Shown piece by piece: positions 7,705 through 16,105 of a stretch of DNA of 64,000 nt. Within the stretch, counting starts at the first letter, position 1, and every line of letters begins with the position of its first letter. Source of the DNA: UBA1941 sp046329555 (GTDB lineage: Bacteria > Bacteroidota > Bacteroidia > Chitinophagales > LD1); the NCBI GenBank assembly GCA_046329555.1, contig JAXLUK010000001.1:1136217-1200216 (forward strand), in the 5' to 3' direction. The position numbers and the translations under genes are program-made. Under the pieces are notes generated by a model, which saw nothing but the letters and a program-made list of their open reading frames with translations, ran no database searches and was not told the DNA's origin.

Positions 7705-9522
7705 CTACGCCCTGAATCGCTGTGCCAAATCATCTATCGCAAACGTACTGATGGTTTTTTGCCCATCAGGCGCATAGTACGGATTTTCACAGGCAAACAA
7801 CTCATCAATCAAATTGCGCATCTCCTCTGCCGAAAGCGTTTTTCCCGCTTTAATGCAAGCGCCCTGCGCCAGCGACCGCGCCAGATTCTCTCGCTTGTTT
7901 AATTTACTGATGGAAAGATTTTTCTTGAACTGCTCCAATAACTCTTCCAGCATCCGCTTTTCATCACCCGGCAAAATATCGGCAGGAAAAGAATGGATCA
8001 CAAACGTATGCTGCCCAAACTCCTGTATATCGAAACCCAAAGCATTAATATCAGGAAGAATATCCAGCATAATCACCGCATCCGCGGCATTCACCGGAAC
8101 CGTTTGCGGAAAGAGTTGACGCTGACTGGCCGGATGGTTATGCGCCAGCTGTCTGATGAAACGTTCAAACAAAATACGCTCATGGGCCGCCTGCTGATCA
8201 ATCAGCATAAAACCGCTCTTGATCTGAGAAAGAATATACCGCTTGTGAATTTGATAGGGCTGTGTGGCTTCTTTCTGCGGAATCTGTTCATCCTGTTGAT
8301 GCGTGATGAAACTACCCTGGGTACCGGCTGCACTTTCAGGCTGAAACACTTGCTCCCAATGGCGCAAATTACTTTGTTGACGGCTATCCCGTTGCTCGCG
8401 CTGAAAGAAATCACGCGTAGAACCACCAGCCGAAACTTCCTTGGTGGGCTGCTGCAACCAATCAGGCACTTGCTGAAAAGTAGCATTTCTGTTCAAGTGA
8501 TCTTCCTGATTAAAATCCAGCGAAGGCATCACACTATAGGCACCCAGTGCGTGCTTCACCGCCAAACTTACAAAGGTGTACGCCAGCTTCTCATCCTCAA
8601 ATTTGATTTCATACTTCTGCGGATGAACATTGATATCAATCCGCTTGGGGTCAACATCCAGAAACAAAACGTAAAAAGGAAAACTGTCTTTAGGCAACAA
8701 TTGCTCATACGCATTCTGAATCGCGTGATTGAGATATGGCGATTTGATGTAGCGGTTGTTGACAAAAATATATTGCTCGCCGCGGGTCTTTTTGGCAAAC
8801 TCTGGCTTGCCCACAAAACCGTGAATTTGTAAGGCGTAAGTCTTCTCCTCAACCGGTACAATTTGTCCGGCATACTTTTCATCAAAAACGGCGCAGATGC
8901 GCTGTTTTAAATTACCGCTTTTGTAATGAAAAACTTCGTGGTCGTTGCTGAAGAATTGCAACCCTACCTTCGGATTCGATATGGCGATGCGCAAAAACTC
9001 TTCAATTATGTGCTTTAATTCAGCCGGATCGCTTTTTAAAAAATTCCGCCGCGCCGGCACATTAAAAAACAAATTCTTCACCGCAATAGAAGTACCCTCA
9101 GCAGTCTGACAAGGCTCCTGCCGCTGTACCTTCATGCCTTCAATATCAATGCAGGTTCCCAGCGGCTGGCCGTGCAGCCGCGTTTTCATTTCTACCTGTG
9201 CAATGGCCGCCACCGATGCCAGCGCCTCACCCCGGAAACCCATGGTACGGATATCAAAAAGGTCGTCGATAGTGCGGATTTTGCTGGTAGCGTGCTTCTC
9301 AAAACAAAGGCGCGCATCCGTTTCGCTCATTCCGGAACCATTATCGACGACCTGTACCAGCGTTTTGCCGGCATTCTTTACAATCAGTTGTATGTGTGTT
9401 GCTCCGCTGTCGATGGCGTTTTCCATCAACTCCTTCACCACCGATGCCGGGCGCTGAATCACTTCACCGGCGGCAATCTGATTGGCAATCGTATCTGGGA
9501 GTAACCGTATTTTGTCAGGCAT
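7705..9522 (-). CDS. mutL: DNA mismatch repair protein MutL
   Basis: 605 residues. MutL couples mismatch recognition by MutS to strand removal. The N-terminal GHKL ATPase is intact: IANQIAAGEVIQRPASV, then ELMENAIDSGA (catalytic Glu), DNGSGM, and GFRGEALASVA. The C-terminal dimerisation domain contains DQQAAHERILFE, close to the metal-binding endonuclease motif DQHA(X)2E(X)4E but with Gln in place of His. The later CPHGRP-type motif is absent; YAPDGQKT stands at that place. Whether this protein nicks DNA is therefore uncertain. It lies 19 bases downstream of mscL on the same strand and faces an intergenic repeat region at its 3' end. Confidence 0.96.
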   Translation of the reverse strand: MPDKIRLLPDTIANQIAAGEVIQRPASVVKELMENAIDSGATHIQLIVKNAGKTLVQVVDNGSGMSETDARLCFEKHATSKIRTIDDLFDIRTMGFRGEALASVAAIAQVEMKTRLHGQPLGTCIDIEGMKVQRQEPCQTAEGTSIAVKNLFFNVPARRNFLKSDPAELKHIIEEFLRIAISNPKVGLQFFSNDHEVFHYKSGNLKQRICAVFDEKYAGQIVPVEEKTYALQIHGFVGKPEFAKKTRGEQYIFVNNRYIKSPYLNHAIQNAYEQLLPKDSFPFYVLFLDVDPKRIDINVHPQKYEIKFEDEKLAYTFVSLAVKHALGAYSVMPSLDFNQEDHLNRNATFQQVPDWLQQPTKEVSAGGSTRDFFQREQRDSRQQSNLRHWEQVFQPESAAGTQGSFITHQQDEQIPQKEATQPYQIHKRYILSQIKSGFMLIDQQAAHERILFERFIRQLAHNHPASQRQLFPQTVPVNAADAVIMLDILPDINALGFDIQEFGQHTFVIHSFPADILPGDEKRMLEELLEQFKKNLSISKLNKRENLARSLAQGACIKAGKTLSAEEMRNLIDELFACENPYYAPDGQKTISTFAIDDLAQRFRA

Positions 9523-9541
9523 AAAAGGGTGGCGAAGATAA

Positions 9542-9952
9542 TTATTTCTTCAGCGCATCCCTGATTTCCATCAGCAAAGTATCCGTGCTGCTCGGCCCTG
9601 CTGGTGCCGGAGCCGGTTCTTCTTTCTTCATTTTATTCACCGCCTTCACTACCAGGAACATCACCAATGCCACAATCAGGAAGTTGATGGTTTCATTGAT
9701 AAACGCACCGTATTTAATGGCCACTTCCGGCGTAGTGGCTTTGCCTGCGGCGTCTAAAACTTCGCTTTGAATCACCATTTTCAAACGGCTAAAATCTTCG
9801 CCCGCAGCTAACTTACCTACCACTGGCATCACCATGCCGTCAATAAAAGCAGAAGTTACTTTGCCAAAAGCGGCACCCATTACAAAACCCACTGCTAAAT
9901 CAATCAGGTTTCCCTTCATCGCAAACTCTTTGAATTCTTTCAACATGCTCAT
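9542..9952 (-). CDS. mscL: Large-conductance mechanosensitive channel
   Basis: 136 residues, the normal length. MscL forms a homopentameric inner-membrane pore that opens under membrane tension and releases solutes during osmotic down-shock. The N-terminal helix and first membrane segment carry the family pattern EFKEFAMKGNLIDLAVGF then VMGAAFGKVTSAFI. The second membrane segment is at about 82-107. A Pro/Ala-rich linker (PAPAPAGP) precedes the C-terminal cytoplasmic helix TLLMEIRDALKK. mutL follows after 19 bases. About 100 bases separate it from the divergent transporter gene. Confidence 0.96.
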   Translation of the reverse strand: MSMLKEFKEFAMKGNLIDLAVGFVMGAAFGKVTSAFIDGMVMPVVGKLAAGEDFSRLKMVIQSEVLDAAGKATTPEVAIKYGAFINETINFLIVALVMFLVVKAVNKMKKEEPAPAPAGPSSTDTLLMEIRDALKK

Positions 9953-10055
9953 AGTACGTAGTTGTTTTTAAGTTAATAATTGCCGGGTTTGACAAAAGCC
10001 GTGCCGGATTTTCAATTTCAGCGAATTTAAAAAATTCCTTTTCTAAATTTACCAC

Positions 10056-12824
10056 ATGCTGTCATGGCGCGCGCGCATCCTTCATTTTTTCAATATCCGC
10101 CGCGATGAGGGGTGGCTGGTAAAGCAGTTATTCTTCCTGCAATTCTTTCAGGGTGTTGGGGTGGCGCTTTTCTTCACCGCTGCCAACGCCCTCTTTCTGG
10201 AAAGTTTTGAAATACATGAATTGCCCAAGGTGTATGTGCTGGCCGCCGGATTACTGTGGCTCACCGGCTTTGCCTATGCGCAGGCCGAACACCGCCTCTC
10301 ACTCAAGCGCTTAATTCCGGCCGTTATTGTTTTCATGGCGTTCAGCATAGTGGCACTCCGGGCCGCCATTCATCAAGTCAACTCGTCGTTCCTTTTCCTG
10401 TTGTTGGCGTGGTTCAATGTGCTTTATCTGCTCAGCAACCTCGAATTTTGGGGGCTATCGGCTTTGCTGTTCGATATCCGCCAAAGCAAGCGCCTATTTG
10501 GTATCATCAGCGCCGGTGATATTCCGGCCAAATTCATCGGCTATATTTCAGCTTCCCTGGTAGCCCCCTACATCGGCAGTGAGAATATGCTTTTTCTGGC
10601 GGCGAACAGCATCTTGCTGGCGCTCCTTTTCTGGCACCATCTGGCGCAACGCGGTAAATTAGATTTGCATGTCGCTCATGGTGGCCATCATCACACAGAA
10701 GACCTGCATGGTTTCGATTACGCCAATCCGCGTTTAGCGCGCATGATCAGTGATTTCTTCGGAACACCCCTCATTCTCACCGTAGCCATTCTTTCCTTTT
10801 TAGTGGTTGCGTGCGCCTCTATCATTAACTTCTCCTTCTATGCTGAGGTGAAAGAAAATATTCACGGCGATGAGCAACTGGCCGCCTTCATCGGCTTGTT
10901 TTTGGCGTTTGGCAGAATTATCGCCTTGCTGTTTAAATTGATTTTTACCGGACAAGTCACCAACGCATTCGGCCTTCGCGGCTCGTTGCTTATCACCCCA
11001 GTGATGTTGCTCATTTTCGCCATTGCCGTAGTAGCCTCGCCGGCGCTCAGCGAAAATAACCGCACCGTGTTGTATGTGTTTGGCTTGATGGCGGTACTTA
11101 GTGAAACGTTGAAAACATCCCTGCAAGATCCGGTTTTCATCGCCCTGATGCAGCCCCTGCGTTCGCACCTGCGCCTGAAAGGCCATACCATTGTGAAAGG
11201 CGTTATGGACCCTTTCGCCTTATTGTTCAGCGCCGGTATCATTTCATTGCAGATGTACTGGAGCGGCACCACCGATTTGCGGGCGCTTTCCCTGGTACTC
11301 ATCGTCATGATTGCAGCATGGATCGCCTGGATTTTTGTGGTGGATAGAAATTACCTCACCACCCTGGTAGAAGGCCTGCAAAACCGCTACCTCACCGGCC
11401 GCGAAACAGATATTAATAGCGAATCAGCCTTGCGCTTTACTGCACAAAAACTGGAAAGCGGCGAAGTAGGTGAAGCCATTTATTTGTTGGAATTGCTGGA
11501 AAAACAACCCGGCGAAAAACAACAGGCACTTATCCTGAAAGCGTTGCGCCACAACGATTCCCGCGTTCGCGTAGAAGCCATGCGTGTGATGGGCAGATTG
11601 CGCCTGGGAATAGCCTTGCCCGAATTACATGCGGTCATTAAATCGCATCCCGATCAAATGGTTTTAGCAGAAGCCATTCAAACGGTTTGTATCCTGCAAC
11701 AGGAAGATGTAGAAGACTTCTCGTCATATCTGGATAGCGAAAACCGGCTGGTAGTTCGGGCGGCGTCCATCGGCCTGCTGAAAAACGGCAGCATCAATGC
11801 CGTGGTAGCCGCAGGTCAGAAATTACAGCGCCTGCTGGAATCTGACGATCCGTTGCACCGAATCACAGCCGCTGAAATTATCGGCGAGCTTCGTGTTAAG
11901 TCATTTTATAAATCACTGCTGAAGTTGCTGAATGATGCCGATATCAAAGTGGTACAAGCAGCCATTACCGCTGCCGGGCAGTTGCAAAGCGAAAAACTCA
12001 CTCCGGCATTAACCGAATTATTGGCCAAACCCGCGCTTCGGCGCAATGCCATTGCAGCCATAGGCAACTCAGGCGCAGCAGCAATTCCTGCCGTAACAAC
12101 ATACCTGGAACAACAACAACCTGACGCCAATCTTCGGCTGAAGCTGATGCAACAGGTGGCGCATATCGGATCTGATGCCGCTCAACAACAATTGCTGTTC
12201 TGGACAAAACACTATTCTGAACAACGTTTGGAATTGCTGCATTTGTTACATGCCTCGGGGTTTCACACCTCACCAACTCATCCTGATATTAATCTTTGGA
12301 TGCAGGAAGATTTGGCACAGGCCGAAAGAATAGTAATCCAACTACAATACGCCTCAATCCATCAGCACAAGCCATTGGCTGCTGCCCTGCAATTAGAGCT
12401 GGTACAGTTGCGCGACCGGCTGCTGTGGCTATTCTCTTTTCTGTATAACCGCGAAAATGTGCTTCGCGCCCGAAATGGTTTTCTTATTCAGAAAAAAGAA
12501 AGCCTGGCCAATGCTTTTGAGTTAATTGAGTTAACGGTGCCTAAGGAAATCGCATCCCGCTTTACACAGATTTTTGAACAAGGTGCCGAGAACCACAAAA
12601 ATCTTCACAAAACAAATGCCGTTACCGATGATGCCCAACTTTGGGAGGCTTGTCTAACTCCTGCATTGCCTTACAACCGTTGGACGCGCGCCGTGGCCCT
12701 GTACACCATGCCGCGTTACTTAGACCAACGCTATCAGCCACTTCTTCAAAATTACTTACACCACAGCGATACCTTGCTACGCGAAACCGCCGCCGCCGTG
12801 GTCAATAACAGCATTGCCGTATGA
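10056..12824 (+). CDS. MFS/Npt-like membrane protein with C-terminal HEAT repeats
   Basis: 922 residues in two halves. Residues 1 to about 430 contain about 12 hydrophobic segments with a transporter-like fold. The stretch SETLKTSLQDPVF then PLRSHLRLKG, GHTIVKGVMDPFA resembles a region conserved in ATP/ADP-translocase-like (Npt1/Npt2) MFS proteins. A histidine-rich loop (HVAHGGHHHTEDLHGF) lies at about 205-219. From about 455 to 710 there are HEAT-like helical repeats (DSRVRVEAMRVMGRL, DPLHRITAAEIIGEL, ADIKVVQAAITAAGQL), then a helical tail. The last four bases overlap the start of a cyclic-nucleotide-binding gene (ATGA), so the two are probably translationally coupled. Substrate and direction of transport are unknown; the protein may be a sensor rather than a nucleotide carrier. 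Confidence 0.8.
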   Translation: MLSWRARILHFFNIRRDEGWLVKQLFFLQFFQGVGVALFFTAANALFLESFEIHELPKVYVLAAGLLWLTGFAYAQAEHRLSLKRLIPAVIVFMAFSIVALRAAIHQVNSSFLFLLLAWFNVLYLLSNLEFWGLSALLFDIRQSKRLFGIISAGDIPAKFIGYISASLVAPYIGSENMLFLAANSILLALLFWHHLAQRGKLDLHVAHGGHHHTEDLHGFDYANPRLARMISDFFGTPLILTVAILSFLVVACASIINFSFYAEVKENIHGDEQLAAFIGLFLAFGRIIALLFKLIFTGQVTNAFGLRGSLLITPVMLLIFAIAVVASPALSENNRTVLYVFGLMAVLSETLKTSLQDPVFIALMQPLRSHLRLKGHTIVKGVMDPFALLFSAGIISLQMYWSGTTDLRALSLVLIVMIAAWIAWIFVVDRNYLTTLVEGLQNRYLTGRETDINSESALRFTAQKLESGEVGEAIYLLELLEKQPGEKQQALILKALRHNDSRVRVEAMRVMGRLRLGIALPELHAVIKSHPDQMVLAEAIQTVCILQQEDVEDFSSYLDSENRLVVRAASIGLLKNGSINAVVAAGQKLQRLLESDDPLHRITAAEIIGELRVKSFYKSLLKLLNDADIKVVQAAITAAGQLQSEKLTPALTELLAKPALRRNAIAAIGNSGAAAIPAVTTYLEQQQPDANLRLKLMQQVAHIGSDAAQQQLLFWTKHYSEQRLELLHLLHASGFHTSPTHPDINLWMQEDLAQAERIVIQLQYASIHQHKPLAAALQLELVQLRDRLLWLFSFLYNRENVLRARNGFLIQKKESLANAFELIELTVPKEIASRFTQIFEQGAENHKNLHKTNAVTDDAQLWEACLTPALPYNRWTRAVALYTMPRYLDQRYQPLLQNYLHHSDTLLRETAAAVVNNSIAV

Positions 12825-13276
12825 ACCACCAATCACAACAAGGCCGTTTACTTTTAATTGAAAAAGTACTACTGCTGAAATCGCTACAACTATTCAGTGA
12901 AACACCCGAAACCGTTCTCACTGAAGTTGCTGGCATTTTGGAAGAAGTAGAAGTAGAACGCGGTACCTCGGTTTTCAAAACCGGCGACCTGGGCACCTGC
13001 ATGTATATTATCTACCAGGGAGAAATCAGAATTCATCATCAGGATACGGTTTTCGCCGTGTTGAAAGACGCCGATTTCTTCGGTGAATTATCCATGCTGG
13101 ATGCAGAAACACGAAGCGCTTCAGCTACCGCTGAAACAGATGCCTTCTTATTAAAAATTGATCAGGAGCCTTTCTATGAAATCATGGAAAATCGCATTGA
13201 AGTAGCGCGCGGCATCATCCGCACCCTATGCAAAAGATTGCGCAACCAGAATCAAAAAACAATCGAGAAAAAGTAA
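12821..13276 (+). CDS. Small cyclic-nucleotide-binding-domain protein
   Basis: 151 residues, almost entirely one CAP/CNBD domain. It shows VFKTGDLGTCMYIIYQGEI, then the phosphate-binding cassette FFGELSMLDAETRSASATA, with the Glu and Arg that contact the cyclic phosphate and ribose in known family members. A C-terminal helix (GIIRTLCKRLRNQ) follows. There is no helix-turn-helix, so it is not a CRP-type DNA-binding regulator. It overlaps the upstream membrane protein by ATGA and is most likely its regulatory partner; related proteins in other bacteria can carry both parts in one chain. Ligand identity (cAMP, cGMP or other) cannot be read from sequence. Confidence 0.9.
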   Translation: MNHQSQQGRLLLIEKVLLLKSLQLFSETPETVLTEVAGILEEVEVERGTSVFKTGDLGTCMYIIYQGEIRIHHQDTVFAVLKDADFFGELSMLDAETRSASATAETDAFLLKIDQEPFYEIMENRIEVARGIIRTLCKRLRNQNQKTIEKK

Positions 13277-13282
13277 GCGCTG

Positions 13283-15880
13283 CTATCTGCCAATCTTCAC
13301 CACGCGCCGCTGAAAAGTCTTTTCTGCCGCAGCAATCTCCAATTGATACACCCCATCCGCTAAGCCCGATAAATCCAACATGCCTCCGGCCGGATAGTCA
13401 ATCTCCATCACCAGCGCGCCCGTATTCCAAACCTTCACCTTTTCTGCAAACACACCCTGAATTTTTACACCCCCTTGCGAAGGCACGGGGGTTACGCGCA
13501 CTTCTTCGAACACCGCTCCAATACCGGAAATAACAGTGGTATCTTGCACGAATCGCAACGGAAACGCCGCCCACTCTACCGACTCCACATTCCCATTGCC
13601 ATCACCCGCCGGTGCCTGGCCCATCAATGTGCCTTGATTGGCCGTCTGCATTTTCACGGCTACGATGTAGGCCGTATCCGGCGTGCTGCCAAATTCATTA
13701 ACCACATTAAATTTCCCCTCAACATACGCGGCCGACTTTTGCAAATTCGTTACGCAATCCGTCCACGTAGCATAATTGTTGGTGCTCTCATTCGCCAGAT
13801 AAGCGTCCCACTGCCCTACACTTCCCGTTTTCGCCCACGGAAAAGCCGTGAGCGCATTCCGCGTCTTCGATACAAAAACAAATTTATCGCCGCCCTGTGA
13901 TGGTGCCGCTTCCGTGGCCACATACAAATCAGTGCCATTATAAGCAGCCCACAAATGCACATCGCCGCTGGCAGCAATCAACTGCGCCTTGGGGTCAAGC
14001 GCGCCATCCATCGCAAACTGATTCGAATCGGGAACCACTACGGCCGCGCCGCCAACCCATACATGCATAATCGGAGAAGAAGCAACATTGTTATTACTAT
14101 CGGTTGCCTCAATGTAATAATCCACCAAGGTATCGCCCAATCCGCTGATAGCCGCCGTATACTCACGGGCCTTAAAATTAGGTGCTACTGTAGTTTGCGG
14201 CGAAATATACTGCGCCTGCATCAACACTTCCTTCCAGGCACTAACTTCACTGCCGCCCGCATACGTCTCGTTCTGCGTACTGGCAATCGGATTAGTATCA
14301 TCCAAATCGGTCCGCCATTTCAACTTAACCGATTTCAACCCGCTTTTATCATACACATACGACCACACATTAAACGTATTCGGCTGCGCCTGATTCCATT
14401 CGGTGCCGCCCGGATTGTACGGCTCGCGCTGCGGCGGATAAATAGTTGGCGGCGTGGCATCCGCACCGCTCACCTGCGCCGCCTCAGCAATCGCCATATT
14501 GGCCGCACGCGTAGGATGCGCATCCCAAATACCACCCGATGAGCCATCCCAATACCAATAATCACTGGCTTCGCCATTCATCAAATATTTCCACGCATTC
14601 ACCGTATGCACATTGCCCGGATTTTGTTGCTCGGCCGTATGCACAAAATTCTGCGCCGCCGTAATCACGCCCCAACTGTTTCGGTCAGGAGAATACCCAC
14701 CCGAAGGGTCGCCATTCCACTTTTTAAATTCCGGATCGCCATTATCCGCCCCGCTCCAACTGCCGTCTTCTACATGAATCACATCATTGGCATCCGGCGG
14801 AAACTGCTGCAGATAATCCTGTACCGTGGTACAAACAAAGCGCGATGAATTCGTTTGCAGCCAGTTCACAAAATTCTGAAAGTTGCTGCCGTAATAACTG
14901 TCGGTGCCGCCGCCGTAATTGTCGCCATCGTGATGCAACATAATCAAAATCGGATGCTGCGCATCGGTGTTGTAAGCTTCCAACTGACTCATTACCGATT
15001 CATAACTCAACGCGCCAAAACCACCACGGCCATCTTCATTGCCCATGTAGCGGTCGCACGGCACTGCAATAATTTTTTGCGTTTGTCCGCTGGCCGGATC
15101 TGTGTACTGCACAAAGTGCGGCTGACGTCCCCATCGCGCTGAATTGCGCGTAGGTGCCCATAAATTATTCAACTGCACCCAATTGCCCGGATCCGCATTT
15201 TGCTGATCCGAGCGATTCATTTCATACACATTGCCCGAAGTAGAAAACGGATAATTATTGCAGGCGCGGTCGAAATGCAAATTATCCACCAACACCCAAT
15301 CAAAACCCTCGTCCTTCAATGCCGGAATCATTCGTTCCGTAAACGCATTTTCCGGTGGAAAAATTCCCTTGGAATAATTCCCGGAAAAGTGCAGCGAAAA
15401 AATCGTCTTGTGCGCCTGAATCTGCTTGCGAATATCTGTGTATGGAATCAATCCCATCAATGGATGGTGATAGCCAAAACCAACCAAATCCATGCGCGGA
15501 TTGCCCAACGAAGTGGTCCACGTGCGCGCCGTATTCCACGCGCTGGTCCAGTTGCTAAAATTGCCATTGCCGGCATTCTTGAGATTGTCGAGATTTTCCA
15601 TCAGCGAGCCGCTAAAACTCACCTGCGCGCCCAGGTGCGCAAAGCTCAAACCCTTGCCCACCGCATCTTTCGGCCAACTGTTGTACGGCCCTAATCGCTG
15701 ATTGTGAATATCGGTAACCGAAAAACTATACCGGTTATTCGCATCGGTTTGCACTACACTTTCATACGGCCAGTAAATAGGCTGGTGCATATGCCATAAA
15801 AAGGCAATGTAAACAGGCGGATTGGTAGCCTGCAAACTCATGGCCAGCAGCAGGGCACTTAGTGTCATCTTTACACGCAT
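13283..15880 (-). CDS. Secreted GH57-like glycoside hydrolase with type A T9SS sorting domain
   Basis: About 865 residues from ATG 15880 (an in-frame TTG at 15907 extends it, but the signal peptide begins at MRVKMTLSALLLAMSLQA). The N-terminal half resembles glycoside hydrolase family 57: AFLWHMHQPIYWP near the start, GYHHPLMGLIPY, GIFPPENAFTERMIPAL where family members have the nucleophile region, and LHHDGDNYGGG with NFVNWLQ in the region-4 position. It also has EASDYWYWDGSSGG. The C-terminal half holds a beta-sandwich and a CBM9/DOMON-like stretch (DVHLWAAYNGTDLYVA), then a type A sorting domain (VYQLEIAAAEKTFQRRVVKIG). It probably acts on an external alpha-glucan. Catalytic residues need an alignment to confirm. 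Confidence 0.8.
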   Translation of the reverse strand: MRVKMTLSALLLAMSLQATNPPVYIAFLWHMHQPIYWPYESVVQTDANNRYSFSVTDIHNQRLGPYNSWPKDAVGKGLSFAHLGAQVSFSGSLMENLDNLKNAGNGNFSNWTSAWNTARTWTTSLGNPRMDLVGFGYHHPLMGLIPYTDIRKQIQAHKTIFSLHFSGNYSKGIFPPENAFTERMIPALKDEGFDWVLVDNLHFDRACNNYPFSTSGNVYEMNRSDQQNADPGNWVQLNNLWAPTRNSARWGRQPHFVQYTDPASGQTQKIIAVPCDRYMGNEDGRGGFGALSYESVMSQLEAYNTDAQHPILIMLHHDGDNYGGGTDSYYGSNFQNFVNWLQTNSSRFVCTTVQDYLQQFPPDANDVIHVEDGSWSGADNGDPEFKKWNGDPSGGYSPDRNSWGVITAAQNFVHTAEQQNPGNVHTVNAWKYLMNGEASDYWYWDGSSGGIWDAHPTRAANMAIAEAAQVSGADATPPTIYPPQREPYNPGGTEWNQAQPNTFNVWSYVYDKSGLKSVKLKWRTDLDDTNPIASTQNETYAGGSEVSAWKEVLMQAQYISPQTTVAPNFKAREYTAAISGLGDTLVDYYIEATDSNNNVASSPIMHVWVGGAAVVVPDSNQFAMDGALDPKAQLIAASGDVHLWAAYNGTDLYVATEAAPSQGGDKFVFVSKTRNALTAFPWAKTGSVGQWDAYLANESTNNYATWTDCVTNLQKSAAYVEGKFNVVNEFGSTPDTAYIVAVKMQTANQGTLMGQAPAGDGNGNVESVEWAAFPLRFVQDTTVISGIGAVFEEVRVTPVPSQGGVKIQGVFAEKVKVWNTGALVMEIDYPAGGMLDLSGLADGVYQLEIAAAEKTFQRRVVKIGR

Positions 15881-15916
15881 CTTCCGAAGGTAGTATTTTC
15901 CATTCAAAAAGAAATT

Positions 15917-16080
15917 TCGGGCGGCTGCCGCGCCGCACCCATCACTATTACTGATGATGGTAAAAACCGCGAAAGCGGCGCGGCACCAGGCTTTCCGCTT
16001 GTAGTCCTCGCACCGCTCGTACCTCGCGGCGCTGCGGGCTACCGCTCCAATCCTTGCCGCGTTTTAGGCACCGGTTGCGC
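15917..16080. repeat. GC-rich intergenic element with long inverted repeat and GNRA-loop hairpin
   Basis: In the roughly 225-base gap between two minus-strand genes, GCCGCGCCGC (15927-15936) pairs with GCGGCGCGGC (15975-15984), extended by one T-A pair. Just inside is CCGC-GAAA-GCGG (15967-15978), a GNRA-type tetraloop hairpin that competes with the long stem. The downstream part (CTCGCACCGCTCGTACCTCG, then GCGGCGCTGCGGGC) is also GC-rich. It resembles a dispersed REP-like element of Bacteroidota intergenic regions; that identification is from memory and unverified. No coding potential was seen. Confidence 0.5.
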
Positions 16081-16105
16081 CATGTTCCAAAAAAAAGCAA
16101 TCAAC

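Noticed and set aside
7548..7733. Short minus-strand frame downstream of mutL as a regulatory gene or pseudogene
   Set aside because: It overlaps the mutL end, runs into the GC-rich repeat and shows no domain.
7993..8832. A 279-codon plus-strand open frame opposite mutL
   Set aside because: It lies wholly inside mutL, has no recognisable protein features and is explained by codon bias of the real gene.
13475..15694. Several long plus-strand open frames rich in Arg, His and Ile opposite the GH57-like gene
   Set aside because: They mirror the minus-strand gene; composition is that of antisense frames and none has a signal or domain.
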